A DNA stretch of 52,557 nucleotides from Saprospiraceae bacterium (GTDB lineage Bacteria; Bacteroidota; Bacteroidia; Chitinophagales; Saprospiraceae): positions 1 through 52,557 of the forward strand of contig JAHDGU010000020.1 of NCBI GenBank assembly GCA_020627535.1, in the 5' to 3' direction. The notes under the pieces are model-generated. The model had not been told where the DNA came from, ran no database searches, and worked only from the letters and a program-made list of their open reading frames with translations. Position numbers and translations under genes: made by a program. Positions within the stretch are counted from its first letter, which is position 1. Every line of letters begins with the position of its first letter. Positions 17,301-24,923 of the stretch are shown piece after piece.

Positions 17301-18948
17301 GGTAAAGAGGATCTTGTACAGTAGGATCTGCAAATGAGCCACCAGTATTGGTCCAGAAATAAGTATATGGAGGAGTACCTCCTGAGACCTCAAGGTCAAA
17401 TATGCTTTCACTATTCTCGCATGCCAAAATGCGTTCCGGCAGAACGATATCCAAAGAGTCCAGCACGGTCACCACAATGCTCGTTACCGTCTCACAGCCA
17501 TTGGCTTCGGTAACAGTCAGTGAAAGCACATAAGCTCCTGGCATATCATTGGTATACACTGGATCTACGATGGAAGTGTCACTAAATGAGCCTCCATTGG
17601 CAACCCATGCATAACTATATGGCATGGCACCGCCTGTGACAACTGGGTCAAGTGCGAGCTCATTATTGGCACATACGATCTGATTTCCTCCTAGATCTAC
17701 ATCAGCTGCTTGATTCACTGTAATCGTGATGGTGCTGTCTACTTGACATCCACTCTGATCAATCAAGAAAAGGGTAATATCATAGAATCCAGGAACATTA
17801 TTGGTATATGTAGGATTTTCTGAAGCTGGATCACTGAAGGTTCCACCAGTTGCTTGCCAGCTATACACATATGGCCCTGATCCACCTGTTGGATTCGCGA
17901 AGAGCTGTATGCTTCCATTGGAGCAAACTGTTGTATCTGGTCCTACGTCAATGCTGGGTGCCTCGACAGCGGTGATGATCACGGTGTCAGTAGATACACA
18001 AGCATTGGCATCCGTGACTGAAAGTAGAATGGTGTCAGCACCAGCTACTCCAGGAGTATACATTGGATCGCTCTGAGATGGATCGTCGAAGGTTCCATTC
18101 TGAGCAGTCCACAATATCGTATAGGGCATCACACCTCCGGCTATAGCGGAGTGTAATTGCATCGTTTCGTTGCTGCAAGCCTCATCATCGTCACCGGCAT
18201 TGGCCAGTGGAGAATCGAAGACCTCTACAAAGACTGTATCCGTACCCTCACATCCTGTAACTTCTGTAAATTGATAAACAACCGCGTGTATTCCTACGCC
18301 AGCAGCGATAGGACTGAAAACAGCAAAACTGTCAAGGACAGAAGCGTCTGTGACGCCAGGTCCTGTCCAGAAACCTGTCTGCCAAGGATCTGGTGACGGG
18401 CTACCATTGAGCTGTACTGCCGGATCATCTAGACAAAACGGACCGTACGGACCATTGGTACCGGCGATCGGATTCATCGCAATGGATACATCGAGTGTAC
18501 TGATAGGAACGGAGGTAGGGCATGTACCTGCTCCGTCGCTATTGTCTGGATCCTGAACGATCTGAACTAATCTGATATCTCCTGAGCAGTCTACCCCACT
18601 GGGCAACAGTATGTCATAGTCTGCTGTCGACTCACAGTCAGTGGTAATCGTGGTCGTAACATTGATCGTACCACCTGCGAGAAGAGGAAAAGCTATCGTC
18701 ACCTCCATATCATCAGTAAGACCTGGTATACATGGACATGGGAGCCCTGTAAAGCCTGTCAGACCAATGGAGGCTGAAGAGCAATCTGGCTCCACACACA
18801 CAGAAGAGATGGCCACGGGTGTGATCATCATCTGAGCGATATCCTCATCGACTTGTGCTCTTTCCGCATCGTGACTCACAGCCAATGGCAATGCCAGTGC
18901 TAGGAGCATGGTGAGCGGACTCATCGTGAATAACTTAGTGAACTTCAT
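11392..18948 (-). CDS. Giant T9SS-secreted PKD/HYR protein with dockerin-like and cohesin-like C-terminal region
   Basis: This 2518-residue protein begins with a signal peptide (MKFTKLF, hydrophobic TMLLALALPLAVS). About eight PKD-like repeats follow at roughly residues 230-790; each has a PYxYxW core and ends in xxPxYTNxxPG. HYR-like domains with DxSGN or DxCGN turns occupy about 790-2060. Near the C-terminus come a carboxypeptidase-regulatory-like domain (about 2095-2153, EGAVRTSLDDPLENAEVRLE), a dockerin-like duplicated segment (about 2156-2216, ITGLDLVAIQTHLLG then VSAADLVQLRQLLLG), a cohesin-like beta domain (about 2285-2420) and a T9SS type A sorting domain (from about 2428, NSPNPFDG, ending in KMILLE). 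Export by T9SS and cell-surface anchoring are well supported. An adhesive or scaffolding role is inference. Confidence 0.93.
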   Translation of the reverse strand: MKFTKLFTMSPLTMLLALALPLAVSHDAERAQVDEDIAQMMITPVAISSVCVEPDCSSASIGLTGFTGLPCPCIPGLTDDMEVTIAFPLLAGGTINVTTTITTDCESTADYDILLPSGVDCSGDIRLVQIVQDPDNSDGAGTCPTSVPISTLDVSIAMNPIAGTNGPYGPFCLDDPAVQLNGSPSPDPWQTGFWTGPGVTDASVLDSFAVFSPIAAGVGIHAVVYQFTEVTGCEGTDTVFVEVFDSPLANAGDDDEACSNETMQLHSAIAGGVMPYTILWTAQNGTFDDPSQSDPMYTPGVAGADTILLSVTDANACVSTDTVIITAVEAPSIDVGPDTTVCSNGSIQLFANPTGGSGPYVYSWQATGGTFSDPASENPTYTNNVPGFYDITLFLIDQSGCQVDSTITITVNQAADVDLGGNQIVCANNELALDPVVTGGAMPYSYAWVANGGSFSDTSIVDPVYTNDMPGAYVLSLTVTEANGCETVTSIVVTVLDSLDIVLPERILACENSESIFDLEVSGGTPPYTYFWTNTGGSFADPTVQDPLYRSIGPGLYLVHVEVRDAFGCGGVTGAVIEVGSDFTLDLGADTFMCANAPFVPVASVSGGNPPYTYSWSATAGVFDDVSAAAPVYTNDVPGNYEIYVELADSFGCVQLDTLPVTVNEPPFVDAGLNRTICNDEPIVLTPTILAPNTPVTYLWTDNGAGGGFSDPTVPNPTYSNLISGMHDLTLTVTDAFGCIGVDSLTVIVNQDPFFQNCPDTLVFGNDEDQCGAFANWQAPIGLDHCNLNVTVAQTEGPRPGTRLLIDSFYTVTYVVTAETGSSASCSFTVVVEDTECPEFITALPQDVTLSCVEIPAPFEVIPAWHTSDNCTESDSIIVDFREDTTDVLCANSFTLKRYWTATDEAGNSCDYVQKITVRDTIAPVFSAPESDTVACSDLDDLANLLTDISDNCTADSLLTTGFVDVSDQDADSTACEHYSYNIQRKFYVADLCGNADTIIQELTVVDDAIPMASCLDLTVYLDAEGLAIITPADIDNASSDACASAEVLSYRLSQDTFGCDQVGTNEVILYVTDPCGNEGACVSTVTVLDTLVPILECPKDWVVTLDPGECGKYLHSEPIITDNCGSTWVSEPEDGSFIGIGLNEINIVVTDAGGNTAECSYTIDVREYPTPINSMVCNNRVNISLNEDCEATITPDQILEGGPYGCYDDFELIIINAAGDTIHDAPHAGIDDIGSEFTVTVYNPENGNSCWGTVLIEQKLEPTVVCPADTVVPCTHETHPDFTGYPFVTSCEPSIDIVYQDVISDNGACGEPRREIQRRWTITDESGNEVICNQSIFIDRFDLTLVEFPMDFTTINDKALSCYNVARDSSLIEPAATGFPTILGVTLDPDEQTLCDYTLSHWDKINEGCGNSFTVLRHWQILDVCAEIEEGVNPVHHTQFIHVADLTPPVVSYPEDLTLNTEVFNCVSSWAIPDPVVEDCSPFNYRVTATNGTIIDLNPGFVLTDLGEGETMLTYAIEDFCGNITRHEVNITVIDNIPPTPVCDEFTVVSLTTDGVAKASAESFDDGSHDNCGPVYFKVIKRRDLCGTNDGLDAPFNGCASCAGQNGDDDSLAVGEQIYFDDYVEFCCEEVDERLMVVLRVFDKDPGEGPVAPSRMEFGGDLYQTFNDCEVEALIEDRLPPFIACPPNLTISCDYSYDLDSISRLEDRTFGTVVLNDADRQQVIVPGHGNPVYSDNHVFGMDGLAADNCDITLSLNVTTELSCGTGVINRTFTATDQSGNETSCTQRIFFESFDPFGLDDIDFPRDVTITDECVDQIIENPALTGEPDWGADVCSDVLLSSEDEIFYDDPDACVKIFRTWKLIDWCQYDENTGAGVFEDLQIIKIANEQGPEITGCEDVELCDSAATGCLTFVDLVINATDDCTADESILFSYEVDNFFEDDGDPDNFVADIPSTPFATASAGGNDASGTYPFGRHKIRWTVRDGCGNETVCEYIVDLSDCKKPSPKCFSGIVTVLMESSGEVTIWASDFDAGSDDNCGGVTASFSEDVDDTNLTFTCEDLGQTSVMVFFTDESGNQDFCETFLFIQDNTGICGSADGSIEGAVRTSLDDPLENAEVRLEAVQGSDNREMMSREDGSYGFFNVPFNSDYIISGFKNDDPTNGITGLDLVAIQTHLLGSRRFTSPYQYIAADVNNSESVSAADLVQLRQLLLGLIPEFPNNTSWRFLDAETAFDDEEHPWPLDEEIYVEDFNASGLVGLDLTAVKVGDVNNSARTTGLQPTTDRASGESLILYTHDLDIKMGDRVKVDVMCDHFSDFLGMQFALSWNTDMVRLMDWTGQELDVRSGVHVNDSQEGEWKISWSDPSPNTMDEESVLFTMEFVSNYAGNLSDILKINDALLASEAYDHDLEIYGVQLDFIDASNVTDDVWTLGQNSPNPFDGITSIPFHLAQEADVSLKFSDIHGRLANTKQAHLPQGDHQMQVTRSELGRPGVWHYELQAVDQSGNVLFTEVRKMILLE

Positions 18949-18990
18949 AGTTCAATTGTTTTAGTTCGGTTGTCTTTGTAATTCAATCAA

Positions 18991-19014
18991 CACATTACGA
19001 TTTTTCATAATGTG
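18991..19014. promoter_or_regulatory. Inverted repeat upstream of the 2518-residue giant gene
   Basis: CACATTA at 18991-18997 and TAATGTG at 19008-19014 form perfect 7-bp arms about 43 bp before the start codon. A related half-site (TAATGTG) recurs near 19056, and ATTATGTGTG occurs upstream of the other giant gene near 11077. A shared operator is possible but unproven. Confidence 0.3.
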
Positions 19015-19327
19015 TATTCAGCTGGAATGAACTGCAAAACGCATGCCAAAAACTAATAATGTGTTGCAGGGAGTGTTAAAGTTTGAGGAAGACCTTCATG
19101 ATTTTAGGCATTGACATTTAGCGGCCTCAGCTGACAGCTTCTCCATCCTTGAACTACCTGGACCATACCTTGTATGCTTCAAAAGTTTCTGGAACGAGAT
19201 CGTCACATCTCACAGTCAGAGAGAGTGCGCCGCTGCTCGACTGAGCATCACAGTCCAGAATACGAAAGCTCAAGTTGAAGCTATGGTTTCGAATTGGAAA
19301 TCATACCTGGGCAAGTGGTAGGAAGGA

Positions 19328-19493
19328 AGCTGCCAGGCGAGGCCTATGGTGTAGGTGGCAGCTGTCTAGATCATCCTGCTGCGCAGCAAGCAAAGGAGAG
19401 CTAGACCGCAGCAAAGCGGAGTCCTGGATGACGCGGTCCTGAGCCTCTCGTCATGATCGTCAACGACAGGATACATGGTAATATGGCTCAGGA
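19328..19493. other. Gene-free stretch with two long inverted repeats
   Basis: The interval 18949-19573 has no credible gene. Within it, AGCTGCCA (19328-19335) pairs with TGGCAGCT (19356-19363), and TCCTGAGCC (19437-19445) pairs with GGCTCAGGA (19485-19493). GGATGAC occurs beside both arms of the second pair. The pairing suggests a structured RNA or a decayed element; no known RNA family was recognised. Confidence 0.35.
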
Positions 19494-19573
19494 TGACCCC
19501 ACATCATTACGTACTACACGGACCTCGTGAGATACCAGATCTAGAAAGTCAATTGGAAATAGCAGTCTTCGAA

Positions 19574-19936
19574 CTACCAGCTCATATCGTCGGAAGACTC
19601 ACTCTCCGACTCAGGTGCTTCATCCTCGAGAGCCTTCTTCTCTTCCCACTCTTGTTGCCGTCTTGTATACTCTTCATAGTCGAAGTCCGGCATCAATTCA
19701 GTCTTGACATGATCGATGGCGCCTTGGAGCTGCTCCAGAAAACGATTGAAATCCTCTTTGTAAAGGAAGATCTTGTGACGCTCGTAGCCGTCTCCGCCAA
19801 ATTTCTTGGTACTCTCCGTCAGTGTGATATAGTAGTCGTCTCCGCGCGTTTTTCGCACGTCGAAGAAGTACGTCCGTCTCTTTCCTGCGCGCACCTTGGT
19901 CGAATAGACACTTTCAAATTTCTTGTCGCCGTCCAC
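19574..19936 (-). CDS. PUR-alpha-like DNA/RNA-binding protein (DUF3276 type)
   Basis: This 120-residue protein has the compact PUR fold signature KVRAGKRRTYFFDVRKTR, then DYYITLTES, then HKIFLYKEDFNRFLEQL, and an acidic C-terminal tail rich in Glu and Ser. This family is nearly universal in Bacteroidota, binds single-stranded nucleic acid, and has no precise cellular role assigned here. The start is a GTG; an in-frame TAA lies a few codons upstream, and GTG is the best candidate before the conserved core. It stands alone on the minus strand, 87 bp downstream of the ABC exporter gene. Confidence 0.88.
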   Translation of the reverse strand: MDGDKKFESVYSTKVRAGKRRTYFFDVRKTRGDDYYITLTESTKKFGGDGYERHKIFLYKEDFNRFLEQLQGAIDHVKTELMPDFDYEEYTRRQQEWEEKKALEDEAPESESESSDDMSW

Positions 19937-20023
19937 AAACTTCAGATTTCGTTAGATAAGTGTTGATTTCTTCATGCAAGATATGAAAAAAGCTGAAAGA
20001 ACGAAACTCTGCGCGATGAGTGT

Positions 20024-21814
20024 CTATTCGGACGGTGCCTCTGCCAAAAGCTGCTGTTCGTAAATCTCGCGATAGTAGCTATCGACAGACATCAACTGGT
20101 CATGTGTGCCTTGCTCCAGCAACTGACCTTCATCTAGGACGAGGACCCGATCATATACCATAGATCCGTGCAACCTGTGGGTGATAATAAGAGCGGTCTT
20201 GTCGCGCAGAGCTGTATTGAGATAGTCTACAATTTTCTTTTCTGTCTCGCTATCCACAGCTGAGAGACTGTCATCAATGATCACAATATCGGGGTCCTTG
20301 ATGAAAGTACGCGCAATACAGATCCGCTGCTTTTGACCACCTGAGAGCGTGACTCCTCGCTCACCTACAATGGTCTTGTATGCCTCGGAGAGCCCTATAA
20401 TATCTTCATGGACCGATGCATGTTCGGCAAATTCCTGGACCTTGTCCTCGTCAGCGTCTTCTAGACCAAAAGCTATATTGTTGTGGACTGAATCAGAAAA
20501 AAGGAAGTTATCCTGAGGGACATATCCGATGCGTTTGCGCAGGTGATCAAGATTGATCGTCTTAATGTTTTGATCGTCGATCAATACCTGACCTTTTGAA
20601 ACATCAAACATTCTCAGCAGTATATCTGCGATGGTCGTCTTTCCAGAGGCTGTCTTGCCTAGTAGCAGCACCTTCTCGCCAGCCTCTATGGTGAAGCTCA
20701 AATCTTGTAGCGCTTGTATGCCTGTGTCTTCATAAGTAAAGGAGACATTGTCAAACTGGATTTTCCCTCTGATATTCATCCGTTCAGGATTGCTATTGAC
20801 GATCTGAGGTTCTACCTTGAGAAATTCATTGATCCTGGTCTGAGAGGCATCAGCTTGCTGAATGATAGAAGCCACCCAGCCCACAGCAGTGACAGGCCAA
20901 GTCAGCATATTGACATAAATCACAAACTCCGCAATCTTACCTGGGCTGATCGCTCCTCTTTCCACGTAAATACCTCCCACATAGACTGTCAATAAAGTAC
21001 TGATGCCTATCAAGAGGATGATGAGTGGAAAGAAAAGCGCATTGACTTGTGCGAGGGCTAGAGAGTCGGTCTTGTACTCATCGCACTTATCGTAAAAACT
21101 CTTGGCGAACAACTTCTCCTTGACATAGGACTTGATCACCCGGATCCCTGAATAGCTCTCTTGTGCATAGCTATTGAGCTCGGCAAGCTTAGCTTGAATC
21201 TTGGCACTACGCTTATTGATGATAGAGCTCACGTAGTATATCGAGTAAGATAAAATAGGCAGTGGCAAAAGCGTGAAGAGGGTTAATTCCTTGCTGACAC
21301 TGATCATAGACACAAAGGCCAAGATGACAAGGGAGGCCAGATTGATGCCATAAAGGATCGCTGGTCCCAGGTACATACGGACTTTGGTAACGTCTTCGGT
21401 GATCCTTGCCATGAGGTCTCCCGTATTGTTCTTTCGGTAAAATGAGAGGTGCAGCTTCTCATAGTGAGAAAAAATATCATTCCGCAAGTCCCTTTCGATC
21501 AGTCGAGACATGACGATAAGGGTCTGCCTCATGAAGTACATCATGATACCCATGGCGATCGCCAAACCAATGACAATCAATGCAAAAGATGCCAACGTCG
21601 ACTTGATCTCATCCACCAGTGCAGTGGCCAAATCAAAATCTCTGACCATCCCGTACAGTTCTACTTGCTGAATCAGCTGGTCCAGCGCTGCACCAATTGC
21701 CTTTGGTTGCAGAACGCGAAACATATTGCTGGCGACAACAAAGAAGAAGCCAAAGACAAGGTGCCACTTGTATCGGACAAGGTACTTATTGAGTTTACTG
21801 AGATTGGATGTCAT
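20024..21814 (-). CDS. ABC exporter, fused membrane and ATPase domains (MsbA/multidrug type)
   Basis: This 596-residue half-transporter has the usual exporter layout: six-helix membrane domain (residues about 15-325) and ATPase domain (about 350-590). Walker A is GKTASGKTT (386-394), the Q-loop region is YVPQDNFLF, the signature is LSGGQKQR from 490, and the H-loop histidine is at 546. Walker B reads IVIIDDSLSAVD, with Asp515 where most exporters have the catalytic Glu; that is seen in one half of heterodimeric exporters. No partner half-transporter is nearby. The substrate (lipid, drug or peptide) cannot be told from sequence. Confidence 0.93.
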   Translation of the reverse strand: MTSNLSKLNKYLVRYKWHLVFGFFFVVASNMFRVLQPKAIGAALDQLIQQVELYGMVRDFDLATALVDEIKSTLASFALIVIGLAIAMGIMMYFMRQTLIVMSRLIERDLRNDIFSHYEKLHLSFYRKNNTGDLMARITEDVTKVRMYLGPAILYGINLASLVILAFVSMISVSKELTLFTLLPLPILSYSIYYVSSIINKRSAKIQAKLAELNSYAQESYSGIRVIKSYVKEKLFAKSFYDKCDEYKTDSLALAQVNALFFPLIILLIGISTLLTVYVGGIYVERGAISPGKIAEFVIYVNMLTWPVTAVGWVASIIQQADASQTRINEFLKVEPQIVNSNPERMNIRGKIQFDNVSFTYEDTGIQALQDLSFTIEAGEKVLLLGKTASGKTTIADILLRMFDVSKGQVLIDDQNIKTINLDHLRKRIGYVPQDNFLFSDSVHNNIAFGLEDADEDKVQEFAEHASVHEDIIGLSEAYKTIVGERGVTLSGGQKQRICIARTFIKDPDIVIIDDSLSAVDSETEKKIVDYLNTALRDKTALIITHRLHGSMVYDRVLVLDEGQLLEQGTHDQLMSVDSYYREIYEQQLLAEAPSE

Positions 21815-21840
21815 TACCTATAGCCAACGAAGATATGCCA

Positions 21841-21873
21841 ATGATGTTTGACATCATAGGCATAGTACCTTTG
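21841..21873 (+). promoter_or_regulatory. Inverted repeat and -7 box upstream of fructose-1,6-bisphosphatase
   Basis: ATGATGT (21841-21847) and ACATCAT (21851-21857) form perfect arms around TTG. TACCTTTG at 21866-21873 matches TAnnTTTG and would start transcription about 15 bp before the ATG at 21896. No clean -33 TTTG was found at the usual spacing. Confidence 0.4.
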
Positions 21874-21895
21874 TCGTATCAACTTCTCAAATCGA

Positions 21896-22918
21896 ATGAA
21901 CCAGATCACAACCCTCGATGAGTTTATCATCAAAAGACAAAAGGACTTCAGCTACGCGACTGGCGAGCTCACAGGCCTCCTCAGAGATATCGGTGTTGCG
22001 GCCAAGATTGTCAATCGCGAGGTCAACAAGGCTGGACTCGTCAATATCCTTGGGAACTATGGTGGCGAAAACGAGTCCGGAGATCAAGTCAAGAAGCTCG
22101 ACATTTTCGCCAATGAAAAATTTATAGACTGTCTGTCCAATAGCGGCGAATGCAGTGGAATTGCCTCTGAAGAAAATGATGACATCATTCACCTCGAAGG
22201 TGTTGATGGAAAGGATGGGAAGTATGTCCTTGTCATGGACCCTCTTGATGGCTCATCCAATATCGACGTCAACGTCAGCGTGGGCACCATATTTGGCATC
22301 TATCGTCGCAAGTCTGATACTAGTGGGCCTTGCAAGTTGAGTGATTTTCTTCAGCAGGGTTCTGAACTAGTGGCTGCGGGCTACGTACTCTATGGCACTT
22401 CGACGATCTTGGTCTACACGACAGGTCGCGGTGTCAATGGCTTTACCTTGGATCCTAGTATTGGCGAGTTTTGCCTGTCACATCGTGACATGAAGATTCC
22501 AGACAAAGGCATCTATTACTCCGTGAATCAAGGGTATTACCTCAAATTTGACGTGGAGCTCCGCCGATATATCGACTACTGTAGTGATCTCAATCTGCGC
22601 TTGAGGTATATCGGATCCATGGTCTCAGATATTCATCGAATTCTATTTCAAGGGGGCATCTTTCTATATCCCAATACACGAAAATACCCCAAGGGAAAAC
22701 TGCGCTTACTCTATGAATGTAATCCGATCGCATTTATCGTGGAGCAAGCCGGTGGGAAGGCCATCAATTGTAAACTTGAGCGCATCATGGATCTCGATGT
22801 CGTCGAACTCCATCAACGGTCAAGTGTCGTGATAGGAAGTCCAGAAATGGTCGATGAGATGATGGAATTCATCAAAAGATATCAGGAGCCGGCTACCTCA
22901 GAGCTTCCCCAGGCGTAG
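21896..22918 (+). CDS. fbp: Fructose-1,6-bisphosphatase, class I
   Basis: The enzyme hydrolyses fructose-1,6-bisphosphate to fructose-6-phosphate and phosphate, the committed cytosolic step of gluconeogenesis. The 340-residue length is normal for class I. The metal- and phosphate-binding signature DPLDGSSNIDVNVSVGTIFG lies at 115-134, an acidic metal cluster SEEND at about 91-95, and the sugar-phosphate-binding region near RYIGSMVSDIHRIL followed by YPNTRKYPKGKLRLLYE. The gene is divergent from the ABC exporter, and its 3' end overlaps the convergent endonuclease gene by 21 bp. Confidence 0.97.
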   Translation: MNQITTLDEFIIKRQKDFSYATGELTGLLRDIGVAAKIVNREVNKAGLVNILGNYGGENESGDQVKKLDIFANEKFIDCLSNSGECSGIASEENDDIIHLEGVDGKDGKYVLVMDPLDGSSNIDVNVSVGTIFGIYRRKSDTSGPCKLSDFLQQGSELVAAGYVLYGTSTILVYTTGRGVNGFTLDPSIGEFCLSHRDMKIPDKGIYYSVNQGYYLKFDVELRRYIDYCSDLNLRLRYIGSMVSDIHRILFQGGIFLYPNTRKYPKGKLRLLYECNPIAFIVEQAGGKAINCKLERIMDLDVVELHQRSSVVIGSPEMVDEMMEFIKRYQEPATSELPQA

Positions 22919-24547
22919 ACGCTCACGATATCCATCTTGATAATCGATCAGTAGGAAATATATACCTGCTGGCAACTGTGATACATCCAGTCTCTCCCTC
23001 TGAGCTTGTATCAGGTGTGTTTTTCCAGAGAGATCGATCAGTGAGATGGTCTTTATTTGGCTTTCGCCCAAAAGATCCACAGTATGAGTTGCGGGATTGG
23101 GTGCTATGATGGTCCGACTGACTTTTGCCTCTGGCACGACACCACTCACAATGTCGCAGGCTGTACCATCTGCCAAGCCCCAAATCAATCCAACAAGCTC
23201 CGGACGATCGATGAAAGGATTGCGATTTTTTTGAAAGGAATAAATAGCGTCATTTCTTCTGATTTCCTTCTCACTCACAGGGTCCATTTGATGCCAGTGT
23301 AGGAGTGTCTGCATGAGCCAATCTTCGTAAACTGTGTGAGGATCACCGTTGAGTGCAACATCACTGCTGATCGTATTATCTTCCCAGTCATCTATCTCAT
23401 GCTCATATCTTGCCGCCATGTAGAAATACATACGAGCATAGTCACCCTTGTAGTCATCTATTGGTTCATAAACCTCTCCACTATAATCCGGTCCGCCATG
23501 ACTACCAAATCGGGTTCCATTACTACTCACAAAGGAAGCAGAGCCAACTTCACCTATCGGTAAAAAAGACTTTAGACCATTCAGAAATTTATCGGATGGT
23601 ATGACGTGATGCAAGTCAAAAAATGGTGTATCAATGGGATCATTTCCCCCACCCCACCATGACTTGGGAAAACTATGTTCGCGATTGTATCTATCTCCTT
23701 CAGTGCCACCGCCAGTGCCCATATCCCGATCGACGCCAAACGAAAATTCAAAGGCATCAGCTCCATCAGGATTATCAGTGGTCATGTCATAGACGATCTC
23801 TCTCTGTCCGTCATCACTGAGCCGGCGATCTGTCGTGTGAAATGCATCCCATACATCAAGTACAGATCCTGAATAGTCGATGGTCGTGTGATCATTGATC
23901 AAGTGATGCAATCTAGACTTCAAATCTGCGCAGCGATCACCAACAAGGATCGCGTCTTCTATGTCACGATAATAATCAGAATAAATTAAGATATCATCAA
24001 TTTCCCAACGCTCAGATTCGTCCAGTGTATTTTGGTACTGGAAAGCAAAAGTCACCCTCGTCTCGCCGACCAAAAAATCTAAAGGAATCGCTGAATGAAA
24101 TATTGCATTGAACAAAAGATCATTGGCAAAAATATCGTAGAAATCAAGATCAATTTGCGACCAACTTGCCTCTTCGACACCATCTGAGCTGTAATCTCCT
24201 GCAAAGTCCAAACTGTACCACAAGCTGATATCTGGACCAGTAAAAATATTTCTATACTTGAAGACAAGTTGTGGTTGAAAGATATCAGCGCCAAAATCTA
24301 ACACTGGACTGATCAACCAGTCGTCATCTAGGCCTCCAGAAAAGCCATTGATGTATGCATAGGTGTACAGCGAATCCTCGGACATCTCGCAATCCCAACG
24401 ATCAAAACTGTCCTGATCATCTGGACCTGAAACATACTGCCATGAGACCGATGAGCAATCTTCGAAGTCTTCCTGATGAATTATAATCTGAGCATTCAAG
24501 GATGTCACCAAGACCAGAGTCACAAGAATAGGAAGCAATCTATACAT
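22898..24547 (-). CDS. T9SS-secreted endonuclease I family nuclease with choice-of-anchor J domain
   Basis: This 549-residue secreted protein has a signal peptide (LLPILVTLVLVTSLNAQ), a choice-of-anchor-J-like beta-sandwich (about residues 25-190, with DDDWLISPVLDF), an endonuclease I domain (about 200-460) and a T9SS sorting domain (about 478-549, beginning IIAPNPATHTVDL). The nuclease core carries the family motifs EHSFPKSWWGG (290-300), DLHHVIPSDK (311-320) and NRNPFID (441-447). Family members are periplasmic or extracellular non-specific nucleases, so extracellular DNA degradation for nutrients or matrix turnover is likely. A possible -7 box precedes it directly. Confidence 0.93.
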   Translation of the reverse strand: MYRLLPILVTLVLVTSLNAQIIIHQEDFEDCSSVSWQYVSGPDDQDSFDRWDCEMSEDSLYTYAYINGFSGGLDDDWLISPVLDFGADIFQPQLVFKYRNIFTGPDISLWYSLDFAGDYSSDGVEEASWSQIDLDFYDIFANDLLFNAIFHSAIPLDFLVGETRVTFAFQYQNTLDESERWEIDDILIYSDYYRDIEDAILVGDRCADLKSRLHHLINDHTTIDYSGSVLDVWDAFHTTDRRLSDDGQREIVYDMTTDNPDGADAFEFSFGVDRDMGTGGGTEGDRYNREHSFPKSWWGGGNDPIDTPFFDLHHVIPSDKFLNGLKSFLPIGEVGSASFVSSNGTRFGSHGGPDYSGEVYEPIDDYKGDYARMYFYMAARYEHEIDDWEDNTISSDVALNGDPHTVYEDWLMQTLLHWHQMDPVSEKEIRRNDAIYSFQKNRNPFIDRPELVGLIWGLADGTACDIVSGVVPEAKVSRTIIAPNPATHTVDLLGESQIKTISLIDLSGKTHLIQAQRERLDVSQLPAGIYFLLIDYQDGYRERLRLGKL

Positions 24548-24551
24548 GACT

Positions 24552-24559
24552 CAAAAGTA
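24552..24559 (-). promoter_or_regulatory. Possible -7 box for the secreted nuclease
   Basis: The minus strand reads TACTTTTG (TAnnTTTG), with CTTG 18 bases upstream as a partial -33 element. It lies five bases from the ATG, implying a very short leader. The rest of 24560-24923 shows no gene or clear structure. Confidence 0.35.
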
Positions 24560-24923
24560 GGAATAGAACGTCAGTCCCAAGTACCAAATAGCCCTGTATG
24601 CTAAACCCAATTCGTGCATTATGCTTTGAAGGATAGTGGATTTATGCAATAGAATCAGGTGCTTGGTCGACAAGGCATAGCAAGCTATGACGAGGAGAGT
24701 AAGTGCCTGATTATGAAGCAGAAATACGCTAGACTCGAAGACTTGACACCGCCAACTTTTCTCGGAGATTTCTCATTTGGAAAATGGCTTCTTATCCGAA
24801 ACAAAATGCTACAAACAAAAATGTCATCTTAATACGTACAAGATATTCAATATCAGCGACTTACCTCCAAGGCAGAATGCTCAAAAAATCCTAAGACACG
24901 AATTGGGTTAAATAACTGAGCTG

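Noticed and set aside
19084-19110. GAGGAAGACC segment considered as an RNase P RNA core
   Set aside because: It does not match the conserved GAGGAAAGTCC region and no companion P4 or other conserved RNase P segments were found.
19475-19966. 163-residue plus-strand ORF opposite the PUR gene
   Set aside because: It is antisense to a gene with a strongly conserved PUR-alpha signature and shows no domain of its own.
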